64,000 nt of DNA from Comamonadaceae bacterium (GCA_947455465.1 CANGNS010000011.1:1-64000), one strand, 5' to 3'; numbered from the stretch's first letter, positions 37,244 through 46,623 are shown. A program made the numbers and translations. The notes: generated from the letters alone by a model not told the origin.

Positions 37244-38464
37244 ATGTTTTCTCTGCATGCTGTTTGGCGCGTCTTTCTGGCTGGCGTATTCTTGGCCGGT
37301 ATTACGGCGTGGGATTGCGCCCAGCGCGTGCTGCCCCCGCCCGCGCAGGCCAATTTTTCGGCGCACAGCAGTGCGTTTGGCGCGCTCGATCTGCCCCCCA
37401 ACGCACGCACCGACAACTTGGGACAGGGCCCGGGCGTTTGGACATTGATGGACCAAGGCAGTTTGCCAATTCCCAACGGGGCCTTGGCTGCGCACGCCAG
37501 CGCTTTGGTGGCCATGCCGGCGAAAGACCCGCGTTCGGTTTTGGCATTTTGGTTTGCCGGCGACCGCGAGAGCGCGCCCAATGTGCAAATTGCCATGTCC
37601 GAAATGGACCGCACCAGTGACGTTTGGAGCCCGGCCCGCATGGTGGTGGACCGTTGGGAGGTCGCCGACGCGCTGGGCTTTGGCCTGCGGCGCCTGGGCA
37701 ACCCGGTGGCCTGGCTGGACGCGCAAGGGCGGGTGCATTTATTTGTTGTCGCTACCGGGGCGGGCGGCTGGGCGGCCGGGCGCATTGTGCATTTGCGCCA
37801 GCGCGCCGGTGCGCCGGGCGCGCCGCTGCAGTGGGAGCCGCTGCGCATGCTGCAGTTGTCCTGGTTGTGGAATATCTCGTACTTGGTACGCACCGCGCCC
37901 ATGCCGCTGCAAGACGGCGGCATGGTGCTGCCGGTGTACTTCGAGCTGGCGCGCAAATTTCCGGTCGGCCTGCGCTTTGATGCCGACGGGCAGTTCCTGA
38001 ACATGGTGCGCATGGGCACCGGGCCGCAGGCCTTGCAACCGGCGTTGTTGCCTTTGGATGCGCAGCAATGGCGGGCCTTGATGCGCGACAGCAGCCCGGC
38101 CGGGCGCATCCGCATGGCCGGCACCCAAGACGGCGGGCGCAGCTGGCAGGCCCTGGGCGATTTGCCGCTGGACAACCCGAACTCCAGCGTGGCTACCTTG
38201 TCGGTGGGCGGGCAGCACCTGTTGGTTTACAACCCCACAACCCAAGGCCGGCACAAAATTCGGCTTTCAGGCTCGTCAGACGGCCTGCAATGGCAAACCT
38301 TGCATGAGTTGGAAGATGCGGCCCCGGGCCACGAATATTCCTATCCCGCCATGGCCCTGGCCGATGGCAGTCTGTGGATCAGTTATACCGACCAGCGCAA
38401 AACCATTGCCTGGCGCCGTTTCGCCTGGGTGCCTGGGATGCCGCAAACCAAGGGCTCGCCATGA
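37244..38464 (+). CDS. Sialidase-like (BNR/Asp-box) exported protein
   Basis: The 406-residue protein begins with a hydrophobic segment at about residues 8-24 (signal peptide or anchor), then a beta-propeller-like body with Asp-box motifs: TQDGGRSWQAL near 293-303 and SSDGLQWQTL near 346-355. These occur in sialidases and other propeller enzymes; the catalytic residues of true sialidases cannot be confirmed by eye, so the substrate is unknown. Its stop overlaps the next membrane-protein gene by 4 bases, so the two probably act together. It lies beside genes for sugar transfer to the envelope. Confidence 0.75.
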   Translation: MFSLHAVWRVFLAGVFLAGITAWDCAQRVLPPPAQANFSAHSSAFGALDLPPNARTDNLGQGPGVWTLMDQGSLPIPNGALAAHASALVAMPAKDPRSVLAFWFAGDRESAPNVQIAMSEMDRTSDVWSPARMVVDRWEVADALGFGLRRLGNPVAWLDAQGRVHLFVVATGAGGWAAGRIVHLRQRAGAPGAPLQWEPLRMLQLSWLWNISYLVRTAPMPLQDGGMVLPVYFELARKFPVGLRFDADGQFLNMVRMGTGPQALQPALLPLDAQQWRALMRDSSPAGRIRMAGTQDGGRSWQALGDLPLDNPNSSVATLSVGGQHLLVYNPTTQGRHKIRLSGSSDGLQWQTLHELEDAAPGHEYSYPAMALADGSLWISYTDQRKTIAWRRFAWVPGMPQTKGSP

Positions 38465-39156
38465 ACTTGGCCTTTGCGCCGCTGTGGTCAACCCTGTGGG
38501 AGGCCGCGCCCTGGCTCCCCGCCATGGATGCTCTGCGCCTGGTACGCCATGCCAGTTGGGCGCTGGTGTGCGCCGCCATGGCTTTGGCGCTGTGCCGGCG
38601 TCTGCCGCGTTTGCGTGCCTACCACTTGCACCGCAGTCCTTGGCTGCCACTGGCCATGGGGTTGTGGGCCTGTGTGCCCGGAGTATGGGGACTGGCGTAC
38701 TGGCTGGGCCTGGCCTTTCAGATTCCGAGCTTGCTTGCAACACTCTGGGCGGCCACCTACCTGGCCAATGCCTTTTTGTTCCCGCAGTGGCACGCGGGTG
38801 CCGAGGCGGCGCGGGCCGCGCCACGTCGGATCTGGGATCGGATCGGCTTGGCCATGCTGCTGGTGCTGGGTTGGCTTTTGCTTCTTGATACCTTTGCACT
38901 GCTGCCGTGGTCTGTCTATCGTCTCGGGTTTGCGCCTGTGGCCGGTTTGGTTTTGTTGTTGGTGGCTGTCCTACCCGGTGTGGTCGGAGGCGGGGCGGCC
39001 TGGCGCAGCAACCGAGGCGCACTGCTGTTTTTGCTGGCGCTTTTGCTCTTTATGCCTACCCGCTGGCCCACGGGCAATGCGTTGGACGCCGTGCTCGACC
39101 CAGGGCTTTGGCTGTACTTACACTGGCTGGCTTGGCGGCGCTGGCGTCCAACGTAG
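38461..39156 (+). CDS. Polytopic membrane protein, partner of the sialidase-like gene
   Basis: I do not recognise the family. The 231-residue product from ATG 38461 (MNLAFAPLWSTLWEAAPWLP) has about six to seven hydrophobic segments (near residues 30-45, 60-85, 88-105, 125-150, 155-175, 185-200 and 210-225) and few charged residues between them. The ATG overlaps the upstream stop codon (ATGA), so translation is probably coupled to the sialidase-like protein. A role anchoring or exporting that protein is a guess from context. It converges on the ArnT-like gene with 22 bases between. Confidence 0.7.
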   Translation: MNLAFAPLWSTLWEAAPWLPAMDALRLVRHASWALVCAAMALALCRRLPRLRAYHLHRSPWLPLAMGLWACVPGVWGLAYWLGLAFQIPSLLATLWAATYLANAFLFPQWHAGAEAARAAPRRIWDRIGLAMLLVLGWLLLLDTFALLPWSVYRLGFAPVAGLVLLLVAVLPGVVGGGAAWRSNRGALLFLLALLLFMPTRWPTGNALDAVLDPGLWLYLHWLAWRRWRPT

Positions 39157-39178
39157 GCGCACCGGGGCTAATGCTCCG

Positions 39179-40942
39179 CTAAGGCTTGGGCGCTATCAGC
39201 CACTCCCGCCCCAGCAGCCACTGCTGGGGCTGCCATAGATTGGCCAGTGTCACCTCGCCAGCGCGGTGCCGGCTTTTGACGTACCAGCGGCCGCCCAGCA
39301 CCTCGCATGTGGGCACGCAAACGGGCGCCGTGTGCGCCACATCGGGGTCTTGCCAAACTACTGCGTCGGCTTGGGTGAGCAGAAAGGGCAGGCGTGGCAC
39401 ATCGGCAAGCTCTGGGCGCAGCGCGCCGGTTTGGCGGCCTTGCACGTCATAGGCCAGCAGGCGGCTGCCCGGAAACACGAAGGCAAAGCGCTCGTACTGC
39501 GCATTAAAGCCATTGGGAACGGCCAGGGTGCGCCCTTGCATTTGCGCGCGCACATCGGCGTTGAAATCGGCCTGCGGGCTGTCCAGCGGCGCGGCCATAG
39601 CGATAAAGTTGGCATAAACCGCCAGGCTGGCAACCAGGGCTGCCGCCCGCGTCCAAGCACTGCGCCATAGCCCGGCCAGCAAGGCTGCACAGGCCACCGT
39701 GCAGGCCAGCAGCGCGCAGGGCAGGGCCCAGGGTGCGCCCGCGCTCAGCTCGGATATCACCCAGGCAAAACGCGTTAGCAATACCGACGCCATGGCGCTC
39801 AATACCAGGGTCACCACAAACCAGCCCCGCCCCAGGCGCTCCCAGTACAAGGCCAGCAATATCGCAAAGGCGGGCATGGCCGGCATCAGGTAGCGCGCCG
39901 AGCGCTGGCTGGGAATGCAAAACACCACCAGCCACAGCAGCACCCACACCAGCAGCGTGCCTTGCGCTCCGCTACGCCATAAGGTCGTTTGACTGCCCCA
40001 TGCTGCGCGCACGCCGTATAGACACAGGCCCAGTGCGACTGGAAACAACAGCCCCGCGTTTTCCGGGTAGGCCAAGAGCTGTAGCCACAGCGGATGATCG
40101 CCCGCCCAGGCGGCTTGCCAGTAGCCCATGCCGCTGCCCAATTTGCCGCCGTTCTCGCCTACGACAAACTCTTGCCAGACTGCCTGCGGGTCCGGGTCGA
40201 GCACAAACCACAGCGAAAAAACGCCCAGTGCCAGCAAGGCGCTGAGCGTGGCGCCTGCGCTAATGCGCAGCCACGTTGCAGGCAGCGGCCTACCCGCCTG
40301 CAATACCAGCGCGCACCACAGCGTCGCAGCGGCCGGCGCGACCAAGGCAAAAGACTTGTAGAGCAGGCCCAGGCCCATGGCCAGTCCAGCCACGACGTAA
40401 AAACCAATACCCGGCGCAAGCGGGGGGCTGGCGGCGGGGTGCGCAGCGAGCGCGCGGCTTTGTAGCCACAGCAGCCAGCCCATGGGCAGAGCCAGCCAAA
40501 AGGTCTCGGGGGCGCTAGTCAGGTACACACGCCCATAGCGGAAGGTGGAAAAAAACGCCAGGTAGAGCAGTGCGGCCAGCAGTGCCGTGCGCGCCTGACC
40601 GCTGATACGCAACGCGATAGCGCCCAGGCCTGCGGCGGTGAGCAGGGTATAGAGCACGCTAGGCCAGCGCAGCGCGGCCAAGCCGCCTTGGGCCGACCAG
40701 TCGCCGCTGGCCATGGCTTGCCAAAACAGCAGCGGTGGTTTGGTGTTGCGCATGTGGTCCAGGTCCGAGACCAGAGGCAGCCAGTGGCCCGAGGCGGCGG
40801 TCAGTCGGGCAATATGGATGTAGACCATCTCATCGCCATTGGTGGGCGCGTAGTGGCTGCCCAGCCCGATGACGTACAGAGCGATGGCGCAGGCCAGCAG
40901 CAGGCACCAGGGCCAGAGCCGGGGGCTGTGCGCGGCACTCAT
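39179..40942 (-). CDS. ArnT/PMT-like membrane glycosyltransferase
   Basis: The 587-residue protein from ATG 40942 (MSAAHSPRLWPW) has an N-terminal membrane segment, then the GT-C type loop GSHYAPTNGDEMVYIHIARL near residues 30-49 with the acidic residues expected for catalysis, many further hydrophobic segments to about residue 450 and a soluble C-terminal part. This layout is typical of ArnT-like or PMT family enzymes that move a sugar from undecaprenyl phosphate to lipid A or protein in the periplasm. The sugar and acceptor are unknown. It follows gtrA-like and GT9 genes on the same strand, forming a three-gene set. Confidence 0.85.
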   Translation of the reverse strand: MSAAHSPRLWPWCLLLACAIALYVIGLGSHYAPTNGDEMVYIHIARLTAASGHWLPLVSDLDHMRNTKPPLLFWQAMASGDWSAQGGLAALRWPSVLYTLLTAAGLGAIALRISGQARTALLAALLYLAFFSTFRYGRVYLTSAPETFWLALPMGWLLWLQSRALAAHPAASPPLAPGIGFYVVAGLAMGLGLLYKSFALVAPAAATLWCALVLQAGRPLPATWLRISAGATLSALLALGVFSLWFVLDPDPQAVWQEFVVGENGGKLGSGMGYWQAAWAGDHPLWLQLLAYPENAGLLFPVALGLCLYGVRAAWGSQTTLWRSGAQGTLLVWVLLWLVVFCIPSQRSARYLMPAMPAFAILLALYWERLGRGWFVVTLVLSAMASVLLTRFAWVISELSAGAPWALPCALLACTVACAALLAGLWRSAWTRAAALVASLAVYANFIAMAAPLDSPQADFNADVRAQMQGRTLAVPNGFNAQYERFAFVFPGSRLLAYDVQGRQTGALRPELADVPRLPFLLTQADAVVWQDPDVAHTAPVCVPTCEVLGGRWYVKSRHRAGEVTLANLWQPQQWLLGREWLIAPKP

Positions 40943-40952
40943 AGGCGGGTGC

Positions 40953-41468
40953 TCAGGGGCTGGACCCGGGGCCCGCGCGCCGGCGGAAAGTCCAACGGTC
41001 GTTGGCCAAAAAATTACTGACGCTGGCAAGCACGATGGCAATGATGTTGGCCAGCATGTAATGCATGCTGTGCGCCAAGAGCAGGGTTAGCGCGTATTGC
41101 AAGCCGATGCCAAACCACGAGGCCAGCGCGTACTTAGCCAACTGCTTGAGCAGCGAGGGCCGCGCATGGGCCGTGTCGGCCTCACCTTCGGCAGTAGTGT
41201 CGGTGTGGGCCACGCGGTCTGCCCAGGTCCACAGGCGGTTCCAGGTGAAGTTATTGACCGTGGCCACGGCAATGGCCAGCGCCAGCGAGGCAAAGGGCTT
41301 GCCGCCGGCGCCTTCGATAGAGGCAAAGAGATATTCATGCCCCAGGTACAAGACCACGATATTGACCACCGTGCCGCTGGCACCGACCAGGCCAAATTTG
41401 ACATAGCGGATGCCCATGACCCAGCGCAAGAGGGCCAGCAGGCGGTCACGCGCGGAGGGCTGATTCAT
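40953..41468 (-). CDS. GtrA-family membrane protein
   Basis: The 171-residue protein has four hydrophobic segments and begins with a GtrA motif, RYVKFGLVGASGTVVNIVVL near residues 21-40; NNFTWNRLWTW follows near 72-82. GtrA-like proteins are thought to flip undecaprenyl-linked sugars across the inner membrane, which would feed the ArnT-like transferase immediately downstream. The start overlaps the GT9 gene by 4 bases. The family call is good; the substrate is unknown. Confidence 0.88.
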   Translation of the reverse strand: MNQPSARDRLLALLRWVMGIRYVKFGLVGASGTVVNIVVLYLGHEYLFASIEGAGGKPFASLALAIAVATVNNFTWNRLWTWADRVAHTDTTAEGEADTAHARPSLLKQLAKYALASWFGIGLQYALTLLLAHSMHYMLANIIAIVLASVSNFLANDRWTFRRRAGPGSSP

Positions 41469-42706
41469 GCCGCGCTGCCATCGGCTGCGCGCCGGCCCAA
41501 AAAGGCCAGGGCTTGGTCCAGCACCGGGTCAGGCGCAATGCGCTTTAAGCACTGGTTGTCACCATCGCAAAAAGTCAGGCGGTGGTTGTAGGCCGACAGA
41601 CAGGGCGAACAGGCAATGCCCGACTCCAGCACCTGGTTGCGCGGGCCCAGGGGGCCGTAGAGCTTGCCGGTCTCGGGGCCGAAAAATACCATGGTTTGAA
41701 TCGGCGTGAGCGTGGCAAAGTGCCCAGGTCCCCCGTCGTTGGTGATCAGCAAATCGGCATGGTGAAACAGCATCAGCAATTCGCGGATACTGCGCGTGTA
41801 GCCGGTCAGGTCGATGCACAGCGCATCATCGGTCAGGCTGCGCAGTTGCTGGGCCAGGGCCGCGTCGTCTTTGAGCCCGATCAGGCCTACGGCAAAGCCG
41901 GCCTGGCACAGGCCACTGGCCACGCGGGCGTAATGTTCTTTGGGCCAGGCGCGCTCGGGCAGGATGCCGCCACCGGCATACATCAGCACCAGGCGGTGCC
42001 CCGCTGCGCTGGGGTGGTCGGCGTGCAGCTTTGCGCCGTAGGCGGGGAGTTCGCCCGGCGCAAAGGGCACCGACAGCCCCGTCTCGGCGGGCAAGAGCCG
42101 GATGGGCGCGGCCTTGCTGCGCGGCGTGCTGTCTGACTGCAAAGCGTCCACCAGCGACAAAAACTGCAGGCTGATGTGCTGGTAGGGGTTATAGGGGATA
42201 GCGTGGTTGATAAAGCTGCCCCGGTACAGGCCTTCCTGGGTGTGCGGGGTAAAGCCCACGCGCACCGGGGCGCCGCAGGCAAACGAGAGCAAGGCGCTGA
42301 CGCGCGAGAACAGCTCGCAGTCAATCACCGCGTCGATGCCCAAGGCACGCAGACGCGCGCTCACTTGCAGGATATCGCGCACCAGACTGGCGCCCGAGCT
42401 GTCATCGATGGAATGCATATACGCGCCATCGGTGAGTTGCAGCAGCTTGGAGACCTCTTGGTTTTTCTTGAGCTGCATCACATGGATGGCTGCTTGCGGA
42501 TAGCGCTGGCGCAGCTGCGCAAACATGGGGCCGGCCAGCACGATGCTGCCCATCTCCGAGAGCAGGATCACCAAAATATGGCGCGGCTGCTCGGGCAGGC
42601 GCGCAGGTGCGGCCCACAGGCTGCGCAAGCCCACCCAGGCAGACACCCAAGCGCACAAAACCTGGCCGAGCCAGCGGTCGATGCGCCTTTGCGTCTGCAG
42701 TTTCAT
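41465..42706 (-). CDS. Glycosyltransferase family 9 (heptosyltransferase-like)
   Basis: The 413-residue soluble or peripheral protein has a GT9 layout. The N-terminal domain holds HILVILLSEMGSIVLAGPMF near residues 43-62, and the C-terminal domain has LLITNDGGPGHFATL near 315-329, the ADP-heptose-type binding motif where most GT9 enzymes read D-[ST]-G-x-x-H. Family members add heptose or related sugars to the LPS core. A CSPCLSAYNHRLTFCDGDNQC cysteine-rich segment (six cysteine-flanked positions near 366-388) resembles that of other long GT9 proteins. It is the first gene of the GT9-gtrA-arnT-like set. Confidence 0.85.
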   Translation of the reverse strand: MKLQTQRRIDRWLGQVLCAWVSAWVGLRSLWAAPARLPEQPRHILVILLSEMGSIVLAGPMFAQLRQRYPQAAIHVMQLKKNQEVSKLLQLTDGAYMHSIDDSSGASLVRDILQVSARLRALGIDAVIDCELFSRVSALLSFACGAPVRVGFTPHTQEGLYRGSFINHAIPYNPYQHISLQFLSLVDALQSDSTPRSKAAPIRLLPAETGLSVPFAPGELPAYGAKLHADHPSAAGHRLVLMYAGGGILPERAWPKEHYARVASGLCQAGFAVGLIGLKDDAALAQQLRSLTDDALCIDLTGYTRSIRELLMLFHHADLLITNDGGPGHFATLTPIQTMVFFGPETGKLYGPLGPRNQVLESGIACSPCLSAYNHRLTFCDGDNQCLKRIAPDPVLDQALAFLGRRAADGSAA

Positions 42707-42718
42707 GCGTGGGCCAAA

Positions 42719-43900
42719 TTACAGACCGGCGGCAGCGCGCAGGGCGGCCGCCTTGTCGGTGCGCTCCCAGCTGAACTCGGGCTCTTCGCGGCCAAAGTGG
42801 CCGTACGCGGCGGTCTTTTCGTAGATCGGGCGCAGCAAGTCCAGCATCTGGATGATGCCTTTGGGGCGCAGGTCAAAGTGCGCCATCACCAAAGCGGCGA
42901 TTTTTTCGTCCGAAATCACGCCGGTGCCTTCGGTGTACACCGTCACATTCATTGGCTGGGCCACGCCGATGGCATAGGCCACCTGGATTTGGCATTGCTT
43001 GGCCAAACCGGCCGCCACAATGTTTTTGGCCACGTAGCGCGCGGCATAAGCGGCCGAGCGGTCCACTTTGCTGGGGTCTTTGCCGGAGAACGCACCACCA
43101 CCGTGGGGGCAGGCGCCACCGTAGGTGTCGACAATGATTTTGCGCCCGGTCAGGCCGCAATCGCCCTGGGGCCCGCCGACCACAAAGCGACCGGTCGGGT
43201 TGATCAGGTAGCGCGTGTCTTTGAGCCACTCTTTGGGCAGCACCGGCTTGATGATTTCTTCAATGATGGCCTCGCGAAACGAGTCCTTCATCTTGGTTGC
43301 CGTCTCGGACTGGTCGGGGCTGTGCTGGCTCGACAGCACCACGGTGTCGATGCTGTGCGGCTTGCCGTCCACATAGCGCATGGTGACTTGGCTTTTGGCG
43401 TCGGGGCGCAAAAAGGGCAGGCGGCCGTCCTTGCGCAGCTGCGCCTGGCGCTCGACCAGGCGGTGGGCGTAATAAATGGGCGCGGGCATCAGCTCGGGCG
43501 TTTCATTGCAAGCGTAGCCAAACATCAGGCCTTGGTCGCCGGCACCGGTGTTGAGGTGGTCGTCACTGGCATGGTCCACGCCCTGGGCGATGTCGTTGGA
43601 CTGCTTGTCGTAGCAGACCATGACGGCGCAGCCCTTGTAGTCGATGCCGTATTCGGTGTTGTCGTAGCCGATGCGCTTGATGGTATCGCGCGCCACCTGG
43701 ATGTAGTCCACATGCGCGTTGGTGGTGATCTCACCGGCCAGCACCACCAGACCGGTGTTAGTCAGGGTTTCAGCGGCCACGCGCGACTTGGGATCTTGCT
43801 TGAAAATCGCGTCCAAGATGGCATCAGAAATCTGGTCGGCCACTTTGTCAGGGTGGCCTTCGGACACGGATTCGGATGTGAATAAAAAATCGTTCGCCAT
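42719..43900 (-). CDS. metK: S-adenosylmethionine synthase
   Basis: MetK makes S-adenosylmethionine from methionine and ATP, supplying PrmA and RsmH among others. The 393 residues match the family and show [15 protein letters not shown] near 13-27, [12 protein letters not shown] near 119-130, the [20 protein letters not shown] block near 233-252 (split motifs GRFVVGG and GLTGRK) and [19 protein letters not shown] near 262-280. A GGAG ribosome binding site is 8 bases before the ATG. It is divergent from the first acyltransferase gene with a 176-base gap that contains an inverted repeat. Confidence 0.98.
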   Translation of the reverse strand: MANDFLFTSESVSEGHPDKVADQISDAILDAIFKQDPKSRVAAETLTNTGLVVLAGEITTNAHVDYIQVARDTIKRIGYDNTEYGIDYKGCAVMVCYDKQSNDIAQGVDHASDDHLNTGAGDQGLMFGYACNETPELMPAPIYYAHRLVERQAQLRKDGRLPFLRPDAKSQVTMRYVDGKPHSIDTVVLSSQHSPDQSETATKMKDSFREAIIEEIIKPVLPKEWLKDTRYLINPTGRFVVGGPQGDCGLTGRKIIVDTYGGACPHGGGAFSGKDPSKVDRSAAYAARYVAKNIVAAGLAKQCQIQVAYAIGVAQPMNVTVYTEGTGVISDEKIAALVMAHFDLRPKGIIQMLDLLRPIYEKTAAYGHFGREEPEFSWERTDKAAALRAAAGL

Positions 43901-43978
43901 AAAGTTTCTCCAAAAGTTAGTTCAAGGCGCGTTGCTTGGGCTTTTGGCTTTCAGCGAACGCTTTAGCAGTGGGGGCAC

Positions 43979-44028
43979 GGCGACAAGGCACAATGGCTGG
44001 CATGGCACTTTGTTCTCCGTTTGTCGCC
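43979..44028. repeat. Inverted repeat between metK and the lpxL-like gene
   Basis: GGCGACAA (43979-43986) and TTGTCGCC (44021-44028) are perfect 8-bp inverted copies with 34 bases between, which themselves contain two direct GGCAC copies. On the metK strand this would be a leader hairpin about 80-130 bases before the ATG; on DNA it could be an operator. The 176-base region shows no riboswitch class that I recognise. A 28-codon frame (44003-43917, minus) overlaps the 3' arm. Confidence 0.45.
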
Positions 44029-44076
44029 CTGCAAGTAGTTCGGTAACTCAGCGACAGCCTCTATCTTAGCCTAGGC

Positions 44077-44907
44077 ATGACTTTCTTCTTTCGTTTGCTC
44101 AGCCACTGCCCCCTGTGGTTTTTGCACGCGCTCGGTGCGGGCATGGGCTGGTTGGCGTACGCAGTTTCGCCCGGTTACCGCCGCCGTTTGCGACAGCACT
44201 GCGCCATGGCTGGCGTGCGGGCTAGCGCACGTCGTGCTGCGGTAGGCCAGGCCGGCAAGCTCATCGCCGAACTGCCGCGCTTGTGGATGGGCCGACCCGT
44301 GCCCGCAAGCTGGACGGGCGACGAGCACATCCAGGCCGCTTTTGCCAAGGGTCGGGGGCTGATGTTTTTGACGCCGCATTTGGGCAGTTTTGAGGCCGCC
44401 GCCATCGCCTATGCGGCCGATTTTGGACAAACGCTGCAACCCATGACCGTGTTGTTTCGTCCGCCGCGCAAACCCTGGCTGCGTGCGCTGGTGGCCGCCG
44501 CTCGCACCCGGCCGGGCCTGCACAGTGCACCTACGACCGGAGCTGGTGTGCGCGCCATGGTGCGGGCCTTGCAGCGCGGCCAGTGCGTGGCCATCTTGCC
44601 CGACCAGGTGCCGCCCAAGGGCCTGGGCATCTGGACTCCGTTTTTCGGGCAAGAGGCCTACACCATGACCTTGTCGGTGCGCCTGGCCACCCAATGCGAG
44701 GCCACGGTGCTGCTCGCTTGGGGCGAGCGCCTACCATGGGGGCGTGGCTTTGTGGTGCATGTGCAGCCGCTCTCGGGCCCGTTGACGGGCGACACCGCCG
44801 CCGATGTGGCGCTGGTCAACCGCGATATGGAGGCGCTGATCCGGCGCCATCCGCAGCAATACCTGTGGGGCTACGCCCGCTACAAGCAGCCGCGTGATGA
44901 AACGTAA
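44077..44907 (+). CDS. Lipid A lysophospholipid-type acyltransferase (LpxL/HtrB family), copy 1
   Basis: The 276-residue protein belongs to the LpxL/LpxM family that adds secondary acyl chains to lipid A at the inner membrane. It has an N-terminal hydrophobic part, the catalytic H-x4-E-like box TPHLGSFEAAAIAYA near residues 98-112 (H100, E105), PRKPWLRALVAAARTR and the LPDQVPP motif near 173-179. The start overlaps no neighbour; the stop overlaps the second acyltransferase gene by 11 bases. Which position is acylated cannot be told. Confidence 0.88.
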   Translation: MTFFFRLLSHCPLWFLHALGAGMGWLAYAVSPGYRRRLRQHCAMAGVRASARRAAVGQAGKLIAELPRLWMGRPVPASWTGDEHIQAAFAKGRGLMFLTPHLGSFEAAAIAYAADFGQTLQPMTVLFRPPRKPWLRALVAAARTRPGLHSAPTTGAGVRAMVRALQRGQCVAILPDQVPPKGLGIWTPFFGQEAYTMTLSVRLATQCEATVLLAWGERLPWGRGFVVHVQPLSGPLTGDTAADVALVNRDMEALIRRHPQQYLWGYARYKQPRDET

Positions 44908-45778
44908 TTTGGTGTATTTTTTGTTGTGGCTCACCGTGCAGTTGGGCCGCCTGCCCTTGCCGCTGTTGCGCCGTGTGGGCTGGGCGTTGGGTTGGCTGCT
45001 GTACCTGCTGCTGGCCAAGCGCCGCCGCGTGGTCCACATCAATTTGGGGCTGTGCTTTCCGCACTGGAGCGCGCAAAAGCGCTTGCGCACCGCACGTCGG
45101 GTGTTTGTGCTTTTCGCACAAAGCTGGCTGGACCGGGGCTGGATGTGGCACGGCGACGAGGCCTTGCTGCGCCAGCGCATCCGCCTAACGGGTGCGGTGG
45201 ACGAACTGGCAGGCGAGGCCCCGACCCTGATTTTTGTGCCCCATTTCATGGGCATGGAAGCCGTCTGGACCGGGCTGACCCAGCAAACACCGCGCCACTA
45301 CACCACCGTCTATGCCGCACAAAACGACCCGGTGGTCGACGCCTGGATCTTGCGCGGCCGACGCCGTTTCCCCAATGGGCGGCCCTTTGACCGCAAAGAC
45401 AGCTTCAAGCCGGTGCTGGTGGCCTTGCGCGCGGGCGAGCCGCTGTGCCTGCTGCCCGATATGAATTACGAGCCGCTCGACTCGTTTTTTGTGCCGTTTT
45501 ATGGCGTGCAAGCGGCCACGCTGCCCTCGCTCTCGCGGGTGGCCAAGATGGGCCGCGCCAAGGTGATATCCATGGTCTCGCGCCTGACGCCCGAGGGCTA
45601 CGAGGTACAGGTCTACCCGCGCTGGGCCGACTTTCCAAGTGATGATGTGCCGGCCGACACCGCGCGCATGAACCAAGAGCTACAACGCTACATCGACCAC
45701 GACCACGACCCCGCCCAGTACTACTGGGTGCACAAGCGCTTTAAAGACCGGCCCGCCGGGCAAATGCCGCCTTATTGA
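44897..45778 (+). CDS. Lipid A acyltransferase (LpxL/LpxM family), copy 2
   Basis: The 293-residue second acyltransferase begins MKRNLVYFLLWLTVQLGRLP with a hydrophobic N-terminus. It has the active-site box VPHFMGMEAVWTG near residues 113-125 (H115, E120), the downstream RRRFPNGRPFDRKDSFK region and PDMNYEPLDSFFVPFYG near 190-206. GTG at 44894 is an alternative start one codon earlier. Tandem arrangement with copy 1 suggests that the two add the two secondary acyl chains of lipid A in turn. The 3' end overlaps engB by 7 bases, convergently. Confidence 0.88.
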   Translation: MKRNLVYFLLWLTVQLGRLPLPLLRRVGWALGWLLYLLLAKRRRVVHINLGLCFPHWSAQKRLRTARRVFVLFAQSWLDRGWMWHGDEALLRQRIRLTGAVDELAGEAPTLIFVPHFMGMEAVWTGLTQQTPRHYTTVYAAQNDPVVDAWILRGRRRFPNGRPFDRKDSFKPVLVALRAGEPLCLLPDMNYEPLDSFFVPFYGVQAATLPSLSRVAKMGRAKVISMVSRLTPEGYEVQVYPRWADFPSDDVPADTARMNQELQRYIDHDHDPAQYYWVHKRFKDRPAGQMPPY

Positions 45779-46539
45779 GGTCCGAGTGCGTCAGGGGCTC
45801 CGGAGGGGTCCGGTGAGGCGCCTGTGGAGGACACAGCTTGGCTGGCACTGGGCGCGCCAGCCGGGTGGGCCCAGTCCCACAACAGGGTGGCCACGTCCTC
45901 CAGGCCGGTGCGCTTGGTGGCCGAGAACAGCCGCACCTGGCCGCCACCGGCCTGGAGTTTGGCGATAGACAGGGCTTTGGCGCCTTCGGCGCGGGTCAGT
46001 TTGTCGGCCTTGGTCAGGATGACCAGAAACTTCAGGCCTTCTTCCACGCGCGGGCGAATCACGTCGAGCAAGATTTCATCGAGCTCGGTCATGCCGTGGC
46101 GCGGGTCGCACATCAGCACAATGCCTTGCAGATTGCTGCGGCTGACCAGGTAATTGGCCATCACTTGCTGCCAGCGGATCTTGTCTTGCTTGGGCACGGC
46201 GGCGTAGCCATAGCCCGGCAGGTCGGTCAACACGGCGTCCGTGGCACCCTGTTTGCCCAGCGCAAACAAATTGATGTGCTGCGTGCGGCCGGGGCGTTTG
46301 GAGGCGAAAGCGAGCTGCTTTTGCTGCGTCAAGGTGTTGATGCAGGTCGATTTGCCGGCGTTGGAGCGCCCCACAAAGGCGATTTCGGGCACATCGAGTT
46401 CGGGCAGAAAGTGCAGCTGCGGCGCGGTCGTCAAAAAGCGCGCGGTATGCAGCCAACCCAAGGCGGTGACGGCGGCGCTTTTGGCGCCGGGGGCGCCGTC
46501 CTTGGCAGGGGCAGGTTTTGGCTTGGCAGGGGAGGTCAT
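45772..46539 (-). CDS. engB: Ribosome biogenesis GTPase EngB (YsxC/YihA)
   Basis: EngB is an essential GTPase for 50S subunit assembly. From ATG 46539 (MTSPAKPKPAPAKDG) the product is 255 residues, with G1 GRSNAGKST near 60-68, the G2 region KRPGRTQHINLF near 84-95, G3 DLPGYG near 108-113 and G4 TKAD near 175-178. An extra proline/serine-rich tail of about 30 residues follows the GTPase domain. The start has a GGAGG ribosome binding site. It is divergent from the cytochrome c4 gene. Confidence 0.94.
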   Translation of the reverse strand: MTSPAKPKPAPAKDGAPGAKSAAVTALGWLHTARFLTTAPQLHFLPELDVPEIAFVGRSNAGKSTCINTLTQQKQLAFASKRPGRTQHINLFALGKQGATDAVLTDLPGYGYAAVPKQDKIRWQQVMANYLVSRSNLQGIVLMCDPRHGMTELDEILLDVIRPRVEEGLKFLVILTKADKLTRAEGAKALSIAKLQAGGGQVRLFSATKRTGLEDVATLLWDWAHPAGAPSASQAVSSTGASPDPSGAPDALGPQ

Positions 46540-46623
46540 GCTGTTATGGTTGTTATGGCGGGCAAGTCCCGTGTCGCATTGTAGAATGACGGTGTTTTTG
46601 CCCACCCGAAGAAGCACTGCATC

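Noticed and set aside
37244..42706. Genomic island border or mobile element
   Set aside because: No transposase, integrase, tRNA or terminal repeats are seen, and base composition looks like the surroundings.
43901..44076. SAM or SAH riboswitch upstream of metK
   Set aside because: None of the conserved core motifs that I know for these classes is visible; only a simple inverted repeat is present.
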